From Candidatus Altimarinota bacterium (GTDB lineage Bacteria > Patescibacteriota > Gracilibacteria > UBA4473), in the NCBI GenBank assembly GCA_023143095.1, contig JAGLIF010000008.1, positions 1-64,000 on the forward strand: 64,000 nt of DNA, given 5' to 3'. Shown in pieces: positions 50,155 through 58,658 of this stretch. Made by a program: the position numbers and the translations under genes. Every line of letters starts with the position of its first letter. Positions within the stretch are counted from its first letter, which is position 1. The notes under the pieces are model-generated. The model did not search any database. It had not been told where the DNA came from and saw only the letters and a list, made by a program, of their open reading frames with translations.

Positions 50155-51429
50155 ATGACAAAACAGATCCCAAAATATTGGCAAATGAAAAAACTCGGAG
50201 AAGTTTGTGATATAAAATCCAGTAAAAGAGTTCATAAAGTTGATTGGAGAGAAAAAGGAGTTCCATTTTATAGAGCTCGCGAAATAGTTAAGTTGGCTGA
50301 AAATGGATTTGTAAATAATGTTTTATTTATTTCTAAAAATTTATTTGAAGAATTTACAAAATTGAATGGATCACCAAAAGAAGGTGATATTGTTGTTTCT
50401 GCCGTTGGAACACTTGGAAGATGTTATCGAGTAAAAAAAGAGGATAAATTTTATTTTAAAGATGCATCAGTTTTATGGTTTGATAATTTTAAAAATATTA
50501 ATTCAAAATATGTAGAATACTTATTTTTATCAGAATTAGTAAAAAAACAAGTAATGAATAAATCGATGGGGGCAACTGTTGGAACATTAACAATTACTCG
50601 TGCTAAAAACATCCAAATCCCCCTCCCACCTCTCCCCGAACAAATCCGCATTACAAAAATTCTCGATGAAACTTTTGGAAAACTGGAAATTGCCAAAAAG
50701 AATGCGGAGAAAAACTTAAAAAATGCGAAGGAGTTGTTTGAGAGTTATTTGCAGGGGGTTTTTGAGAATGGTGGAGATGATTTCTCCTTCTCTAAGGCTA
50801 CGGAGGACAGGTGGGAGAAGAAGACATTGGGGGAGGTTATAGATTTTTTTAATGGTTATGCATTTAAAAGCAAAAATTTTGTAAAAGAATCAAATACACA
50901 AATAATTAGAATGGGGAATCTATATCAAAATAAACTAGATTTAAATAGACATGCAGTATTTTATCCTGATAATATTTCTAATAAATTAAAAAATTACATT
51001 TTAATTGAGGATGATTTAATTATTTCATTAACAGGAACAACTGATAAAGAAGATTATGGGTACACTGTTCAAGTCCCACTATCAAATAAAACTTTATTAT
51101 TAAATCAACGGATTGCTAAAATAATAGTTTTAGATAAAGAAAAAACTTTAAAGGATTTTTTACTTTATTTATTATTATCTCGTACTTTTTTAGATAAACT
51201 ATATAAAACTGCAAACGGAACTCGACAAGCGAATCTATCGACTGTAACAATGAAAGGCATTCTTGTTAATTTCCCAAAATCTCTCCAAACCCAACAAAAA
51301 ATAGTCAAAAAACTAGATTACCTCTCTACCAACACAAAGAAACTCGAAAAAATCTATCAACAAAAACTGGATGATTTGGATGAGCTAAAAAAATCATTGC
51401 TTCAAAAAGCCTTTGAGGGTAAATTATAA
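50155..51429 (+). CDS. hsdS: Type I restriction-modification specificity subunit
   Basis: Chooses the two half-sites of the recognition sequence. 424 residues with two target recognition domains, each followed by a conserved helical spacer: TITRAKNIQIPLPPLPEQIRITKILDETFGKLEIAKKNAEKNLKNAKELFESYL in the middle, and LQTQQKIVKKLDYLSTNTKKLEKIYQQKLDDLDELKKSLLQKAFEG at the end. The middle spacer is encoded by unusually C-rich DNA (around 50608-50650), unlike its surroundings, as expected if recognition domains are exchanged by recombination at conserved spacers. It begins 5 bases after the GHKL-nuclease gene. Confidence 0.94.
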   Translation: MTKQIPKYWQMKKLGEVCDIKSSKRVHKVDWREKGVPFYRAREIVKLAENGFVNNVLFISKNLFEEFTKLNGSPKEGDIVVSAVGTLGRCYRVKKEDKFYFKDASVLWFDNFKNINSKYVEYLFLSELVKKQVMNKSMGATVGTLTITRAKNIQIPLPPLPEQIRITKILDETFGKLEIAKKNAEKNLKNAKELFESYLQGVFENGGDDFSFSKATEDRWEKKTLGEVIDFFNGYAFKSKNFVKESNTQIIRMGNLYQNKLDLNRHAVFYPDNISNKLKNYILIEDDLIISLTGTTDKEDYGYTVQVPLSNKTLLLNQRIAKIIVLDKEKTLKDFLLYLLLSRTFLDKLYKTANGTRQANLSTVTMKGILVNFPKSLQTQQKIVKKLDYLSTNTKKLEKIYQQKLDDLDELKKSLLQKAFEGKL

Positions 51430-51461
51430 ATAAGTTATATTGACTACATAATTTGAAAATT

Positions 51462-52481
51462 ATGAAATTTACTCGTACAAAAAAAATATTATTTACAAAT
51501 AATAAGGGAGGTGTTGGGAAAACAACACTGGCTTTTAATTGTGCTATGTCTTTTGCAAAGCAAGGTTATAAAACTGTTTTAGTTGATTTAGATCCTCAAT
51601 GTAATTTATCAAGATTGGCTATTGGAGATATTAGATATGAAAAAACATTGTTTTCTTCATCCGAGAAAGATATTTATGATGTATTGAAAGGTGTTATTGA
51701 AGGTGGTTCTGATATTGATTTGAATGTGCCTTTTATCTCAGTCCCAAAAAGTGATGATAATCTTTTTTTAATGAAAGGTAGTGTAAATCTTTCTCTTTAT
51801 GAAAATATACTTGTTACTGCTTATGGGCAAGCAGCATCAGGTCAACAGCTTGGTTATTTTCAAACAAGTGCTATTGATAGATTCCTTAGAAAAAAAGGAC
51901 TTGATGATGAAATAGATGTTTTTGTAATTGATACCTCACCAAGTTTATCATTACTTAATAGAATTATTTTTCTTGGTTCAGATTATTTTATTGTTCCTAT
52001 GATGCCAGATGCTTTTAGTACTCAAGGAATAGAAAATTTAGGAAGTGTTTTTGAAGAATGGAAACAAAATTGGAAAAATACAGGCAAGGCACTTTCTGGA
52101 AATATTGAAAGTAAATATGTTCTTTCAGGTGAAGGTCTATTTGTTGGATATATAATCAATTCGTATAATGTTTATGGTCATCAGCCAATAAAAGATCATC
52201 GCCATTGGATTGAAGAAATTCCTAAAAAAGTAAAAAAACATCTTTCAGAAAAACATTGTCGAAATGGGTTAGTTGAAAAAAGTTGGAATTCCTCATTGGC
52301 AAAAATACAAGATTATGGAAGAATTCCATCTAAGTGCCAAGAGGAAGGTGGAGCTATTTTTGATTTAGATCCATTATCTATAGCAGAAATTCATCAAGGT
52401 ACTAAAGAAAATATTGAAAAAGCAAAGAAAGAGTTTGAAGATCTTTCAAATAATATTTTAGATATATTAAAAGAATATTAA
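51462..52481 (+). CDS. ParA-like ATPase within the type I RM operon
   Basis: 339 residues from ATG 51462 (a TTG at 51453 is less likely). It has the deviant Walker A FTNNKGGVGKTTLAFNCAMSFA, the switch VLVDLDPQCNLSRL, and VFVIDTSPSLSLLNRIIFLGSDYFIVPMMPDAFSTQG, all as in ParA/MinD/Soj proteins. No parB gene or parS-like repeats lie nearby, and the gene is embedded between hsdS and hsdR, 8 bases before hsdR. It may be an accessory of the RM system instead of a partition protein. A similar placement has been noted by me only from this window. Confidence 0.85.
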   Translation: MKFTRTKKILFTNNKGGVGKTTLAFNCAMSFAKQGYKTVLVDLDPQCNLSRLAIGDIRYEKTLFSSSEKDIYDVLKGVIEGGSDIDLNVPFISVPKSDDNLFLMKGSVNLSLYENILVTAYGQAASGQQLGYFQTSAIDRFLRKKGLDDEIDVFVIDTSPSLSLLNRIIFLGSDYFIVPMMPDAFSTQGIENLGSVFEEWKQNWKNTGKALSGNIESKYVLSGEGLFVGYIINSYNVYGHQPIKDHRHWIEEIPKKVKKHLSEKHCRNGLVEKSWNSSLAKIQDYGRIPSKCQEEGGAIFDLDPLSIAEIHQGTKENIEKAKKEFEDLSNNILDILKEY

Positions 52482-52489
52482 TTTTTTCT

Positions 52490-54883
52490 ATGAACGAAGC
52501 AGAAACTCGCGCCGAATATATCGATCCAAAACTCAAACAAGCTGGCTGGGGAAAAGTTGAAAAATCTCGAATTTTGCGAGAAAGAGAATGCAAGATTACG
52601 GATGGAAAAATTCAAGTAGGAGGAACAAGGAGCAAACCTGAAATTGCCGATTATATTTTGGTATATAAAAATAAAAAAATAGGCGTTATTGAGGCAAAAA
52701 AAGATGAACTTGCAGTGGGAGAAGGGGTGGCTCAAGCAAAGTCTTACGCAGAAAAATTACATATTGATTACACCTATTCAACAAATGGAAAAGAGATTTA
52801 TGAAATTTGTCTTAAAACTGGCGAAGAAAAATTAATTGATTCGTTTCCTTCTCCTGATGAACTTTGGAATAAAACTTTCTCTGATCAAAATGAGTGGAAA
52901 GATGAATTTGCCAACCAACCATTTGAAGATATTGGCGGAACCAAGAAACCGAGATATTATCAAGAGATTGCAGTTAATAAAACCCTTGATGCTATTGCGG
53001 AAAAAAAAGACAGGTTATTGCTTACATTGGCAACGGGGACGGGGAAGACATTTATTGCGTTTCAAATTGCTTGGAAGCTTTTTCATGCTCGTTGGAATCT
53101 GAAACGAGATGGACGAAGACGACCAAGGATTTTGTTTTTAGCTGATAGAAATATTTTAGCAGATCAAGCTTTTAATTCTTTTTCTTCTTTTGATGAGGAT
53201 GCTTTGGTGCGTATCAACCCGCTTGATATTCGCAAAAAAGGAGGTGTGCCAATGAGTGGCAGTGTTTATTTTACAATTTTCCAGACTTTTATGAGTGGAA
53301 AAGATAACACGCCTTATTTCGGAGAATATCCACCTGATTTCTTTGATTTCATTATTATTGATGAGTGTCATAGAGGAGGAGCCAATAACGAAGGGAATTG
53401 GCGGGGGATTATGGAATATTTTTCACCTGCTGTTCAGTTGGGATTGACCGCTACGCCAAAAAGAAAAAACAATATTGATACCTATGAATATTTTGGGGAG
53501 CCAGTTTATATTTATTCTCTTAAAGAAGGGATTAATGACGGATTTTTAACTCCATTTAAGGTCAAAAAAATCAAAACGACTCTTGATGATTATGTATATA
53601 TTTCTGATGATCAAATTGTTGAAGGTGAAGTAGAAGAGGGGAAAATTTATGAAGAATCTGATTTTAATCGAATTATTGAAATCAAAGAACGCGAAGCTCA
53701 TCGAGTGCAAATAATGATGAACGAAATAAATCAAAAGGAAAAAACGATTATTTTTTGTGCCACGCAAAATCATGCTTTGGCTGTTCGTGATTTGGTAAAT
53801 CAAATAAAGGAAAATAAAGACCCGAATTATTGCGTACGCGTAACGGCAAATGATGGTGCGCGAGGAGAACAATTTTTGCGAGAATTTCAGGATAATGAAA
53901 AAATCATTCCAACTATTTTAACGACTTCTCAAAAGCTTTCTACAGGAGTGGATGCTAGGAATGTACGAAACATTGTCTTAATGCGTCCAGTGAATTCTAT
54001 GATTGAATTCAAGCAAATCGTGGGGCGTGGAACGAGGGTTTTTGATGGAAAAGAATATTTCACTATTTATGACTTTGTAGAGGCTTATAAACATTTTGCT
54101 GATCCAGAATGGGATGGTGAGCCATTGGAGCCAGAATTATGTTCAAAATGTGGCAAAGATCCTTGTATTTGTGAAAAAACATCTCCTAGACCTTGTAGAG
54201 TTTGTGGGAAAACACCGTGTATATGCGGAAAAAGTATACCAAAAAAATGTCCAAAATGCGGCAAACTTCCATGTGAGTGTATAAAAAAACTAAAAATTAA
54301 GTTGCGTGATGGAAAAGAAAGAGAGATTCAACATATGATCTTGACTTCATTTTGGAGTACTGATGGAAAACCTATTTCAGTAGAAGAATTCATGAATAAT
54401 CTTTTTGGGGCAATGCCAGAATTTTTTGAAACTGAAGAGGAGTTACGAACAATTTGGTCAAATCCAACAACTAGGAAGACCTTTTTAGATAAAATTGCTG
54501 AAATTGGATATGGAAGAGATGAACTTGAAATATTACAAAAAATGATTGATGCAGAAAAAAGCGATTTATTCGATGTTTTGTCTTATGTTTCATTTCTCAC
54601 TATACCTATCTCAAGAGACGAAAGAGTGGCACGAGCTAAAGATAAAATATTTGAAGGATTAGATGAAAAACAGAAAGAATTTTTAAATTTTGTACTTTCA
54701 AAATATGAAGAAAAGGGTGTGGACGAGTTATTTGAAGAAAAATTACCTGTATTGTTGAATATAAAATATCACGCTATTGCTAATGCTGAAAAAAAATTAG
54801 GAAATGTTGATAGGATTCGTTCAATTTTCTTTGCATTTCAGAAAAATTTATATGCGAAAAGTGGAAAATACAAAATGTCGTAG
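52490..54883 (+). CDS. hsdR: Type I restriction endonuclease subunit R
   Basis: Translocates and cuts unmodified DNA. 797 residues: N-terminal nuclease domain with GVIEAKKDELAVGEGVAQAKSYAEKL (PD-(D/E)xK), then a superfamily 2 helicase with TLATGTGKTFIAFQIAW (Walker A), FIIIDECHRGG (box II), LTATPKR (box III) and IVGRGTRVFDG (box VI). After the helicase comes a Cys-rich insertion at residues 551-597: three copies of C-x2-C-G-K-x-P-C-x-C. The C-terminal 190 residues are helical. The stop codon TAG lies inside a family B repeat. Confidence 0.95.
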   Translation: MNEAETRAEYIDPKLKQAGWGKVEKSRILRERECKITDGKIQVGGTRSKPEIADYILVYKNKKIGVIEAKKDELAVGEGVAQAKSYAEKLHIDYTYSTNGKEIYEICLKTGEEKLIDSFPSPDELWNKTFSDQNEWKDEFANQPFEDIGGTKKPRYYQEIAVNKTLDAIAEKKDRLLLTLATGTGKTFIAFQIAWKLFHARWNLKRDGRRRPRILFLADRNILADQAFNSFSSFDEDALVRINPLDIRKKGGVPMSGSVYFTIFQTFMSGKDNTPYFGEYPPDFFDFIIIDECHRGGANNEGNWRGIMEYFSPAVQLGLTATPKRKNNIDTYEYFGEPVYIYSLKEGINDGFLTPFKVKKIKTTLDDYVYISDDQIVEGEVEEGKIYEESDFNRIIEIKEREAHRVQIMMNEINQKEKTIIFCATQNHALAVRDLVNQIKENKDPNYCVRVTANDGARGEQFLREFQDNEKIIPTILTTSQKLSTGVDARNVRNIVLMRPVNSMIEFKQIVGRGTRVFDGKEYFTIYDFVEAYKHFADPEWDGEPLEPELCSKCGKDPCICEKTSPRPCRVCGKTPCICGKSIPKKCPKCGKLPCECIKKLKIKLRDGKEREIQHMILTSFWSTDGKPISVEEFMNNLFGAMPEFFETEEELRTIWSNPTTRKTFLDKIAEIGYGRDELEILQKMIDAEKSDLFDVLSYVSFLTIPISRDERVARAKDKIFEGLDEKQKEFLNFVLSKYEEKGVDELFEEKLPVLLNIKYHAIANAEKKLGNVDRIRSIFFAFQKNLYAKSGKYKMS

Positions 54884-54950
54884 ATCCCGTTTCAAGAACG
54901 GGAAGACAATTTTTTTCTCACGAGTTTATTAAATCAGTGCTTCCTGAAAG
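54872..54950. repeat. Family B and family D repeats after hsdR
   Basis: AAAATGTCGTAGATCCCGTT (54872-54891) starts a family B copy that ends at 54908, and it provides the hsdR stop codon. GAGTTTATTAAATCAGTGCT (54922-54941) continues TCCTGAAAG, a degenerate family D end. The next gene starts at 55022. Confidence 0.65.
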
Positions 54951-55021
54951 AAACAAAAAGTTTTGACATTGGTTTTTTAATTGATAATGTTTTAATACAT
55001 TAGCACAAAGATTAAGAAAAC

Positions 55022-55348
55022 ATGACTGGACTTAAAAAACGGGATTTCAAATTTGATAAGAACTCAGACAAATTGTTTGAAGCAATTTTGAGTCTCAAGA
55101 ATATCAAGGAATGCGAACTATTTTTTCGTGATATTATGACTATTTCAGAACTGCAAGCGATAACAGAACGATTTACGGTTGCTCAAGATTTAAATGAAGG
55201 GAAAAAAACTTATCGGAAAATTAGCGAAGAAACAGGAGTTTCAACGGCGACTATTACACGGATTGCTAATTGGATAGAAAACGGTAAAGGTGGATACAAA
55301 CTTGTGCTAAATCGTTTATTTGGAGCACATCATCATACGAATACTTAA
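55022..55348 (+). CDS. TrpR-like (YerC/YecD family) regulator, probable his operon repressor
   Basis: 108 residues. The TrpR fold is evident: CELFFRDIMTISELQAITERFTVAQDLNEGKKTYRKISEETGVSTATITRIANWI, with the helix-turn-helix KISEETGVSTATITRI. YerC-type relatives are predicted to regulate histidine metabolism in Gram-positive bacteria. Its place immediately before hisG fits a histidine-responsive repressor. Its C-terminus ends GAHHHTNT, three consecutive His codons, 46 bases before an attenuator-like hairpin. I know of no experimental data for this lineage. Confidence 0.85.
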   Translation: MTGLKKRDFKFDKNSDKLFEAILSLKNIKECELFFRDIMTISELQAITERFTVAQDLNEGKKTYRKISEETGVSTATITRIANWIENGKGGYKLVLNRLFGAHHHTNT

Positions 55349-55381
55349 CGACTTTTTTTGGTATGATACTTTATAGGTCGT

Positions 55382-55407
55382 CCAGAGGAAGTCTCTGGGC
55401 TTTTTTT
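55382..55407 (+). terminator. Terminator or attenuator between the yerC-like gene and hisG
   Basis: CCAGAG (55382-55387), loop GAAGT, CTCTGG (55393-55398), GC and seven Ts (55401-55407), 23 bases before the hisG start. Just upstream ACGAC and GTCGT can form a second hairpin (55348-55381) that runs into the first. The position inside the operon makes an attenuator plausible. Confidence 0.7.
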
Positions 55408-55429
55408 AATTTTTTATTTACTACATATT

Positions 55430-56278
55430 ATGAAACTTACACTTGCTATACAAAAAACAGGTCGTCTTGCGGAAGATTCTCTTGAATTGTTGCGTAAATC
55501 TGGATTTAAGTTTGAAATTACGGATAGAAGTTTGACATTTTCTATTAATAATTTCCCGTTAGAAATTATATTTCTTCGGGCAGATGATATTCCAGAGATT
55601 GTTGCTGATAGAGTTGCTGACATTGGAATTTGTGGGCAAAACACTGTAGAGGAAAAAGGATACAAGGTTCGAGAACTAGAAGCCTTGGGGTTTGGAAAAT
55701 GTTCTCTCTGTATGGCTTATCCAGAAAAACAAAAAAAGGTTTCTTTAAGCGGAAAACGGATTGCTACTTCCTACCCTCGACTATTGGGTAAATTCTTAAA
55801 GAAACAAAAGATTTCAGCTGATATTGTAGATCTTTCTGGATCTGTGGAACTCTCTCCAAAATTAAATATTGCCGATTGTATTTGTGATTTGGTCTCAACG
55901 GGATCAACTTTAAAAAATAATGGATTGGTTAAAGGGGAAACAATTTTCAAATCGGAAGCTGTTTTTATTTCAAATGATCAAATATCAACGGAAAAACAAG
56001 CTTTGCTTGATAAACTACTGTTTCGTATTCGGGCAGTATTAACTGCCAGGAAGTACAAATATATCATTATGAATGCTCCGAGAAAGAATCTTAATGAAAT
56101 TCAGAAATGTATTCCAGGTCTTAAAAAACCAACAATTGCGTCACTGTTCGCCGATACTGATTATGTTTCAGTTGCTTCGGTGGTGGAAGAAGATTTCTTT
56201 TGGACAACTATAGAGAGACTCAAAGAAGTTGGGGCAAGTGGCATTATTATATTACCTATAGAAAAGATGATTCTTTAA
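55430..56278 (+). CDS. hisG: ATP phosphoribosyltransferase, long form
   Basis: First step of histidine synthesis, joining ATP and PRPP. 282 residues, the long form with a C-terminal ACT-like regulatory domain (from about residue 210, NAPRKNLNEIQKCIPGLKKPTIASLF). Hence no HisZ partner is needed. Catalytic-domain motifs are LTLAIQKTGRLAEDSLELL, DIPEIVADRVADIGICG, RIATSYPRLLGKFLKK and the PRPP loop ADCICDLVSTGSTLKNNGL. First his gene behind the attenuator-like hairpin. Confidence 0.96.
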   Translation: MKLTLAIQKTGRLAEDSLELLRKSGFKFEITDRSLTFSINNFPLEIIFLRADDIPEIVADRVADIGICGQNTVEEKGYKVRELEALGFGKCSLCMAYPEKQKKVSLSGKRIATSYPRLLGKFLKKQKISADIVDLSGSVELSPKLNIADCICDLVSTGSTLKNNGLVKGETIFKSEAVFISNDQISTEKQALLDKLLFRIRAVLTARKYKYIIMNAPRKNLNEIQKCIPGLKKPTIASLFADTDYVSVASVVEEDFFWTTIERLKEVGASGIIILPIEKMIL

Positions 56279-56287
56279 TTTTAAAAA

Positions 56288-57574
56288 ATGAAAACATATT
56301 TTTATTCAGAACTCTCAGCTGCAAGTTTATCGAATTTGTGTTTACGCAAGAGTATTAATTTTGAAAAGATTTTGTTGCTCACGCGTGAAATGCAAAAAAG
56401 TATTCAAAATCGAGGGGATGATGCTTTGAAAGAATATACAAAGAGATTTGATAAAGTAGAAATAGATTCTTTTCTAGTTTCAGCAGCTGAATTTGAAGTA
56501 GCGCAGATGAGAGTTTCGGATGATTTTAAGCAATCGATAGCAATTGCGGCTCAAAATATTCGAACATTTCACGAGTCACAAATTTCTTCAGAAAAAAAGA
56601 TAGAAACAAGCTCAGGTGTTATTTGTTGGCGTGAAAATCGTGCAATTCAAACAGTTGGACTTTATGTACCAGGTGGGACAGCACCGCTTTTTTCAACTTT
56701 ATTGATGAGTGCTATTCCTGCACAAGCGGCGGGATGTTCCAATATAATTATTTGCACGCCGCCCCAAAAGGACGGCACGGTTACACCAGAAATTTTGTGG
56801 ACGGCGAATTTTTTAGGGCTTAAAAGTGTTTATAAAATAGGTGGAGCCCAAGCAATTTTTGCTCTGGCAGAAGGAACAGAGGAAATTCCAAAAGTAGATA
56901 AGATTTTTGGTCCGGGAAACCAGTATGTGACAGCTGCAAAAATGGTCGCTTCAGAAAAAACCGTTATTGATATGCCTGCTGGACCAAGTGAAGTATTGGT
57001 TATTGCCACAGAAGAAACAAATGTTTCTTTTGCGGCAGCTGATCTGCTTTCTCAAGCAGAACATGGTGTTGATTCTGAAGTGGTGCTTGTTACTAATAGT
57101 CAAAAGATAGCAGAAAATATTTTGGTAGAAGTATCAAAACAGATTCAAAAATTGCCTCGAAAAAACATAGTGCAGGAAGTTTTGGCAAATAGTTTTGTTT
57201 TGATAACAAAAACACTTGAAGAGGCTTTTGATTTCTCAAATCTTTATGCTCCAGAACACCTTATTTTAGGGTTTTCTGATTACGCAAAATGGGTTCGAAA
57301 AATTCAAAATGCAGGTTCAGTGTTTTGTGGGCCGTTGAGTTGTGAAAGTTTTGGTGATTATGCCAGCGGAACAAATCATATTCTTCCGACTTCAGGATTT
57401 GCACGGAGTTTTAGTGGGGTTAGTACAGAATCATTTTTAAAAAAAATAACTTTTCAGGAAATCACAAAGAAAGGATGCAAAAATCTTGGACCAATAGTTG
57501 AAAAATTAGCTGAAAAAGAAATGCTTCAGGCACACAAAAATGCTGTTTCTTTGCGTCTTAATTCTGATAAATAA
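56288..57574 (+). CDS. hisD: Histidinol dehydrogenase
   Basis: Catalyses the last two oxidations to L-histidine, Zn-dependent and NAD-linked. 428 residues with VGLYVPGGTAPLFSTLLMSAIPAQAAGC, KIGGAQAIFALAEGTE, KIFGPGNQYVTAAKMVAS, DMPAGPSEVLVIA, LLSQAEHGVDSEVVLVT and the C-terminal YASGTNHILPTSGFARSFSGVS. All are family blocks, and the Zn ligands (Gln, His of QAEHG, Asp, His) are in place. It follows hisG by 9 bases. Confidence 0.96.
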   Translation: MKTYFYSELSAASLSNLCLRKSINFEKILLLTREMQKSIQNRGDDALKEYTKRFDKVEIDSFLVSAAEFEVAQMRVSDDFKQSIAIAAQNIRTFHESQISSEKKIETSSGVICWRENRAIQTVGLYVPGGTAPLFSTLLMSAIPAQAAGCSNIIICTPPQKDGTVTPEILWTANFLGLKSVYKIGGAQAIFALAEGTEEIPKVDKIFGPGNQYVTAAKMVASEKTVIDMPAGPSEVLVIATEETNVSFAAADLLSQAEHGVDSEVVLVTNSQKIAENILVEVSKQIQKLPRKNIVQEVLANSFVLITKTLEEAFDFSNLYAPEHLILGFSDYAKWVRKIQNAGSVFCGPLSCESFGDYASGTNHILPTSGFARSFSGVSTESFLKKITFQEITKKGCKNLGPIVEKLAEKEMLQAHKNAVSLRLNSDK

Positions 57575-57613
57575 ATTATGTGAAAAAATAATCAATTTTA
57601 TAGAAATAAAGTT

Positions 57614-57634
57614 ATTTATCAGAGTCTCATTTAT
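57614..57634. repeat. Family D right-end-like sequence before hisC
   Basis: TTATTTATCAGAGTCTCATT (57612-57631), a degenerate right end, lies 5 bases before the hisC start codon inside the his operon. Confidence 0.45.
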
Positions 57635-57638
57635 TACC

Positions 57639-58658
57639 ATGAATATAAATAATCTTGTCAGACCGAATATATTAAAGCTGAGTCCTTATAAATCTGCTCG
57701 TAGTGAATGGATAGGTGGATCGGCGATACTTCTTGATGCGAATGAAAATCCATGGGGAGATGGTTTGCAAAATCGTTATCCTGATCCATATCAATCGACA
57801 CTGCGAAAAAAAGTAGCGCAAAGAAATAGATTAATACCTGAGCAAATTTTATTTGGGAATGGCTCTGATGAATTAATTGATTTACTAGTTCGAGTGTTTT
57901 GTGAACCAAAAAAAGACCAGATTGTGATTTGTCCGCCGACTTTTGGGATGTATGGGACAATCGCTTCTATAAATGATATTGAAGTAAAGGAAGTGCCACT
58001 TAAAGACAATTATGAACTTGATGTGGAAATCTTGATGGGAACTTTTGCCAAAATACTCTTTCTTCCGAATCCCAATTCACCGACTGGGAATATTTTTTCC
58101 GTTAAGAATCTTGAGAAAATTATAGAAAACTTTTCTGGTATTGTGGTTTTGGATGAAGCTTATATTGATTTTTCAAATAGTACGAGTTGGGTAAAAAAAT
58201 TGGATAAATATCCGAACTTGGTGATACTTCAAACTTTTTCCAAGTATTGGGCGTTGGCGGGTTATAGAATAGGTATGCTGTTTGCTAATACAGGGATTAT
58301 TTCCTTCTTATCCAAAATAAAACCGCCCTATAATCTTAATAATTTTTCAGCAAGCATGGCATTGGAAGTATTGGAAAATGAAAAGGTAATACGAAAAAAT
58401 GCGAAAATGCTTATTTTGGAGAGAGAAAAATTGAAAAAAACATTAGAAGAATTTTCGTTTGTAAAAAAAATTTATTCATCACAAGCTAATTTTCTTTGGG
58501 GAAAATTTGAAAATGCGTGGGAAATTTACGAATTTTTGAAACGGCAGTCGATTATTATCCGAAAATATACAGATTATCCTGATTTTTTACGCATTTCTGT
58601 CGGTTTACCAGAAGAAAATAATCAACTAATAAAAGTATTAAGAAAATATAAATCATGA
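57639..58658 (+). CDS. hisC: Histidinol-phosphate aminotransferase
   Basis: PLP-dependent transamination of imidazole acetol phosphate. About 339 residues from ATG 57639. A longer frame from 57540 overlaps hisD, and its extra residues are not conserved. Signatures are LDANENPWGDG, YPDPYQSTLRKKVAQRN, LFGNGSDELIDLLVRVFCEP, LPNPNSPTGNIFS, VVLDEAYIDFS and LQTFSKYWALAGYRIGM (PLP lysine in SKYW). The last bases overlap hisB (ATGA). Confidence 0.95.
   Translation: MNINNLVRPNILKLSPYKSARSEWIGGSAILLDANENPWGDGLQNRYPDPYQSTLRKKVAQRNRLIPEQILFGNGSDELIDLLVRVFCEPKKDQIVICPPTFGMYGTIASINDIEVKEVPLKDNYELDVEILMGTFAKILFLPNPNSPTGNIFSVKNLEKIIENFSGIVVLDEAYIDFSNSTSWVKKLDKYPNLVILQTFSKYWALAGYRIGMLFANTGIISFLSKIKPPYNLNNFSASMALEVLENEKVIRKNAKMLILEREKLKKTLEEFSFVKKIYSSQANFLWGKFENAWEIYEFLKRQSIIIRKYTDYPDFLRISVGLPEENNQLIKVLRKYKS

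Noticed and set aside
51462-52481. Plasmid or chromosome partition locus at the ParA-like gene
   Set aside because: No ParB gene or parS-like repeats are near, and the gene is embedded in the restriction operon.
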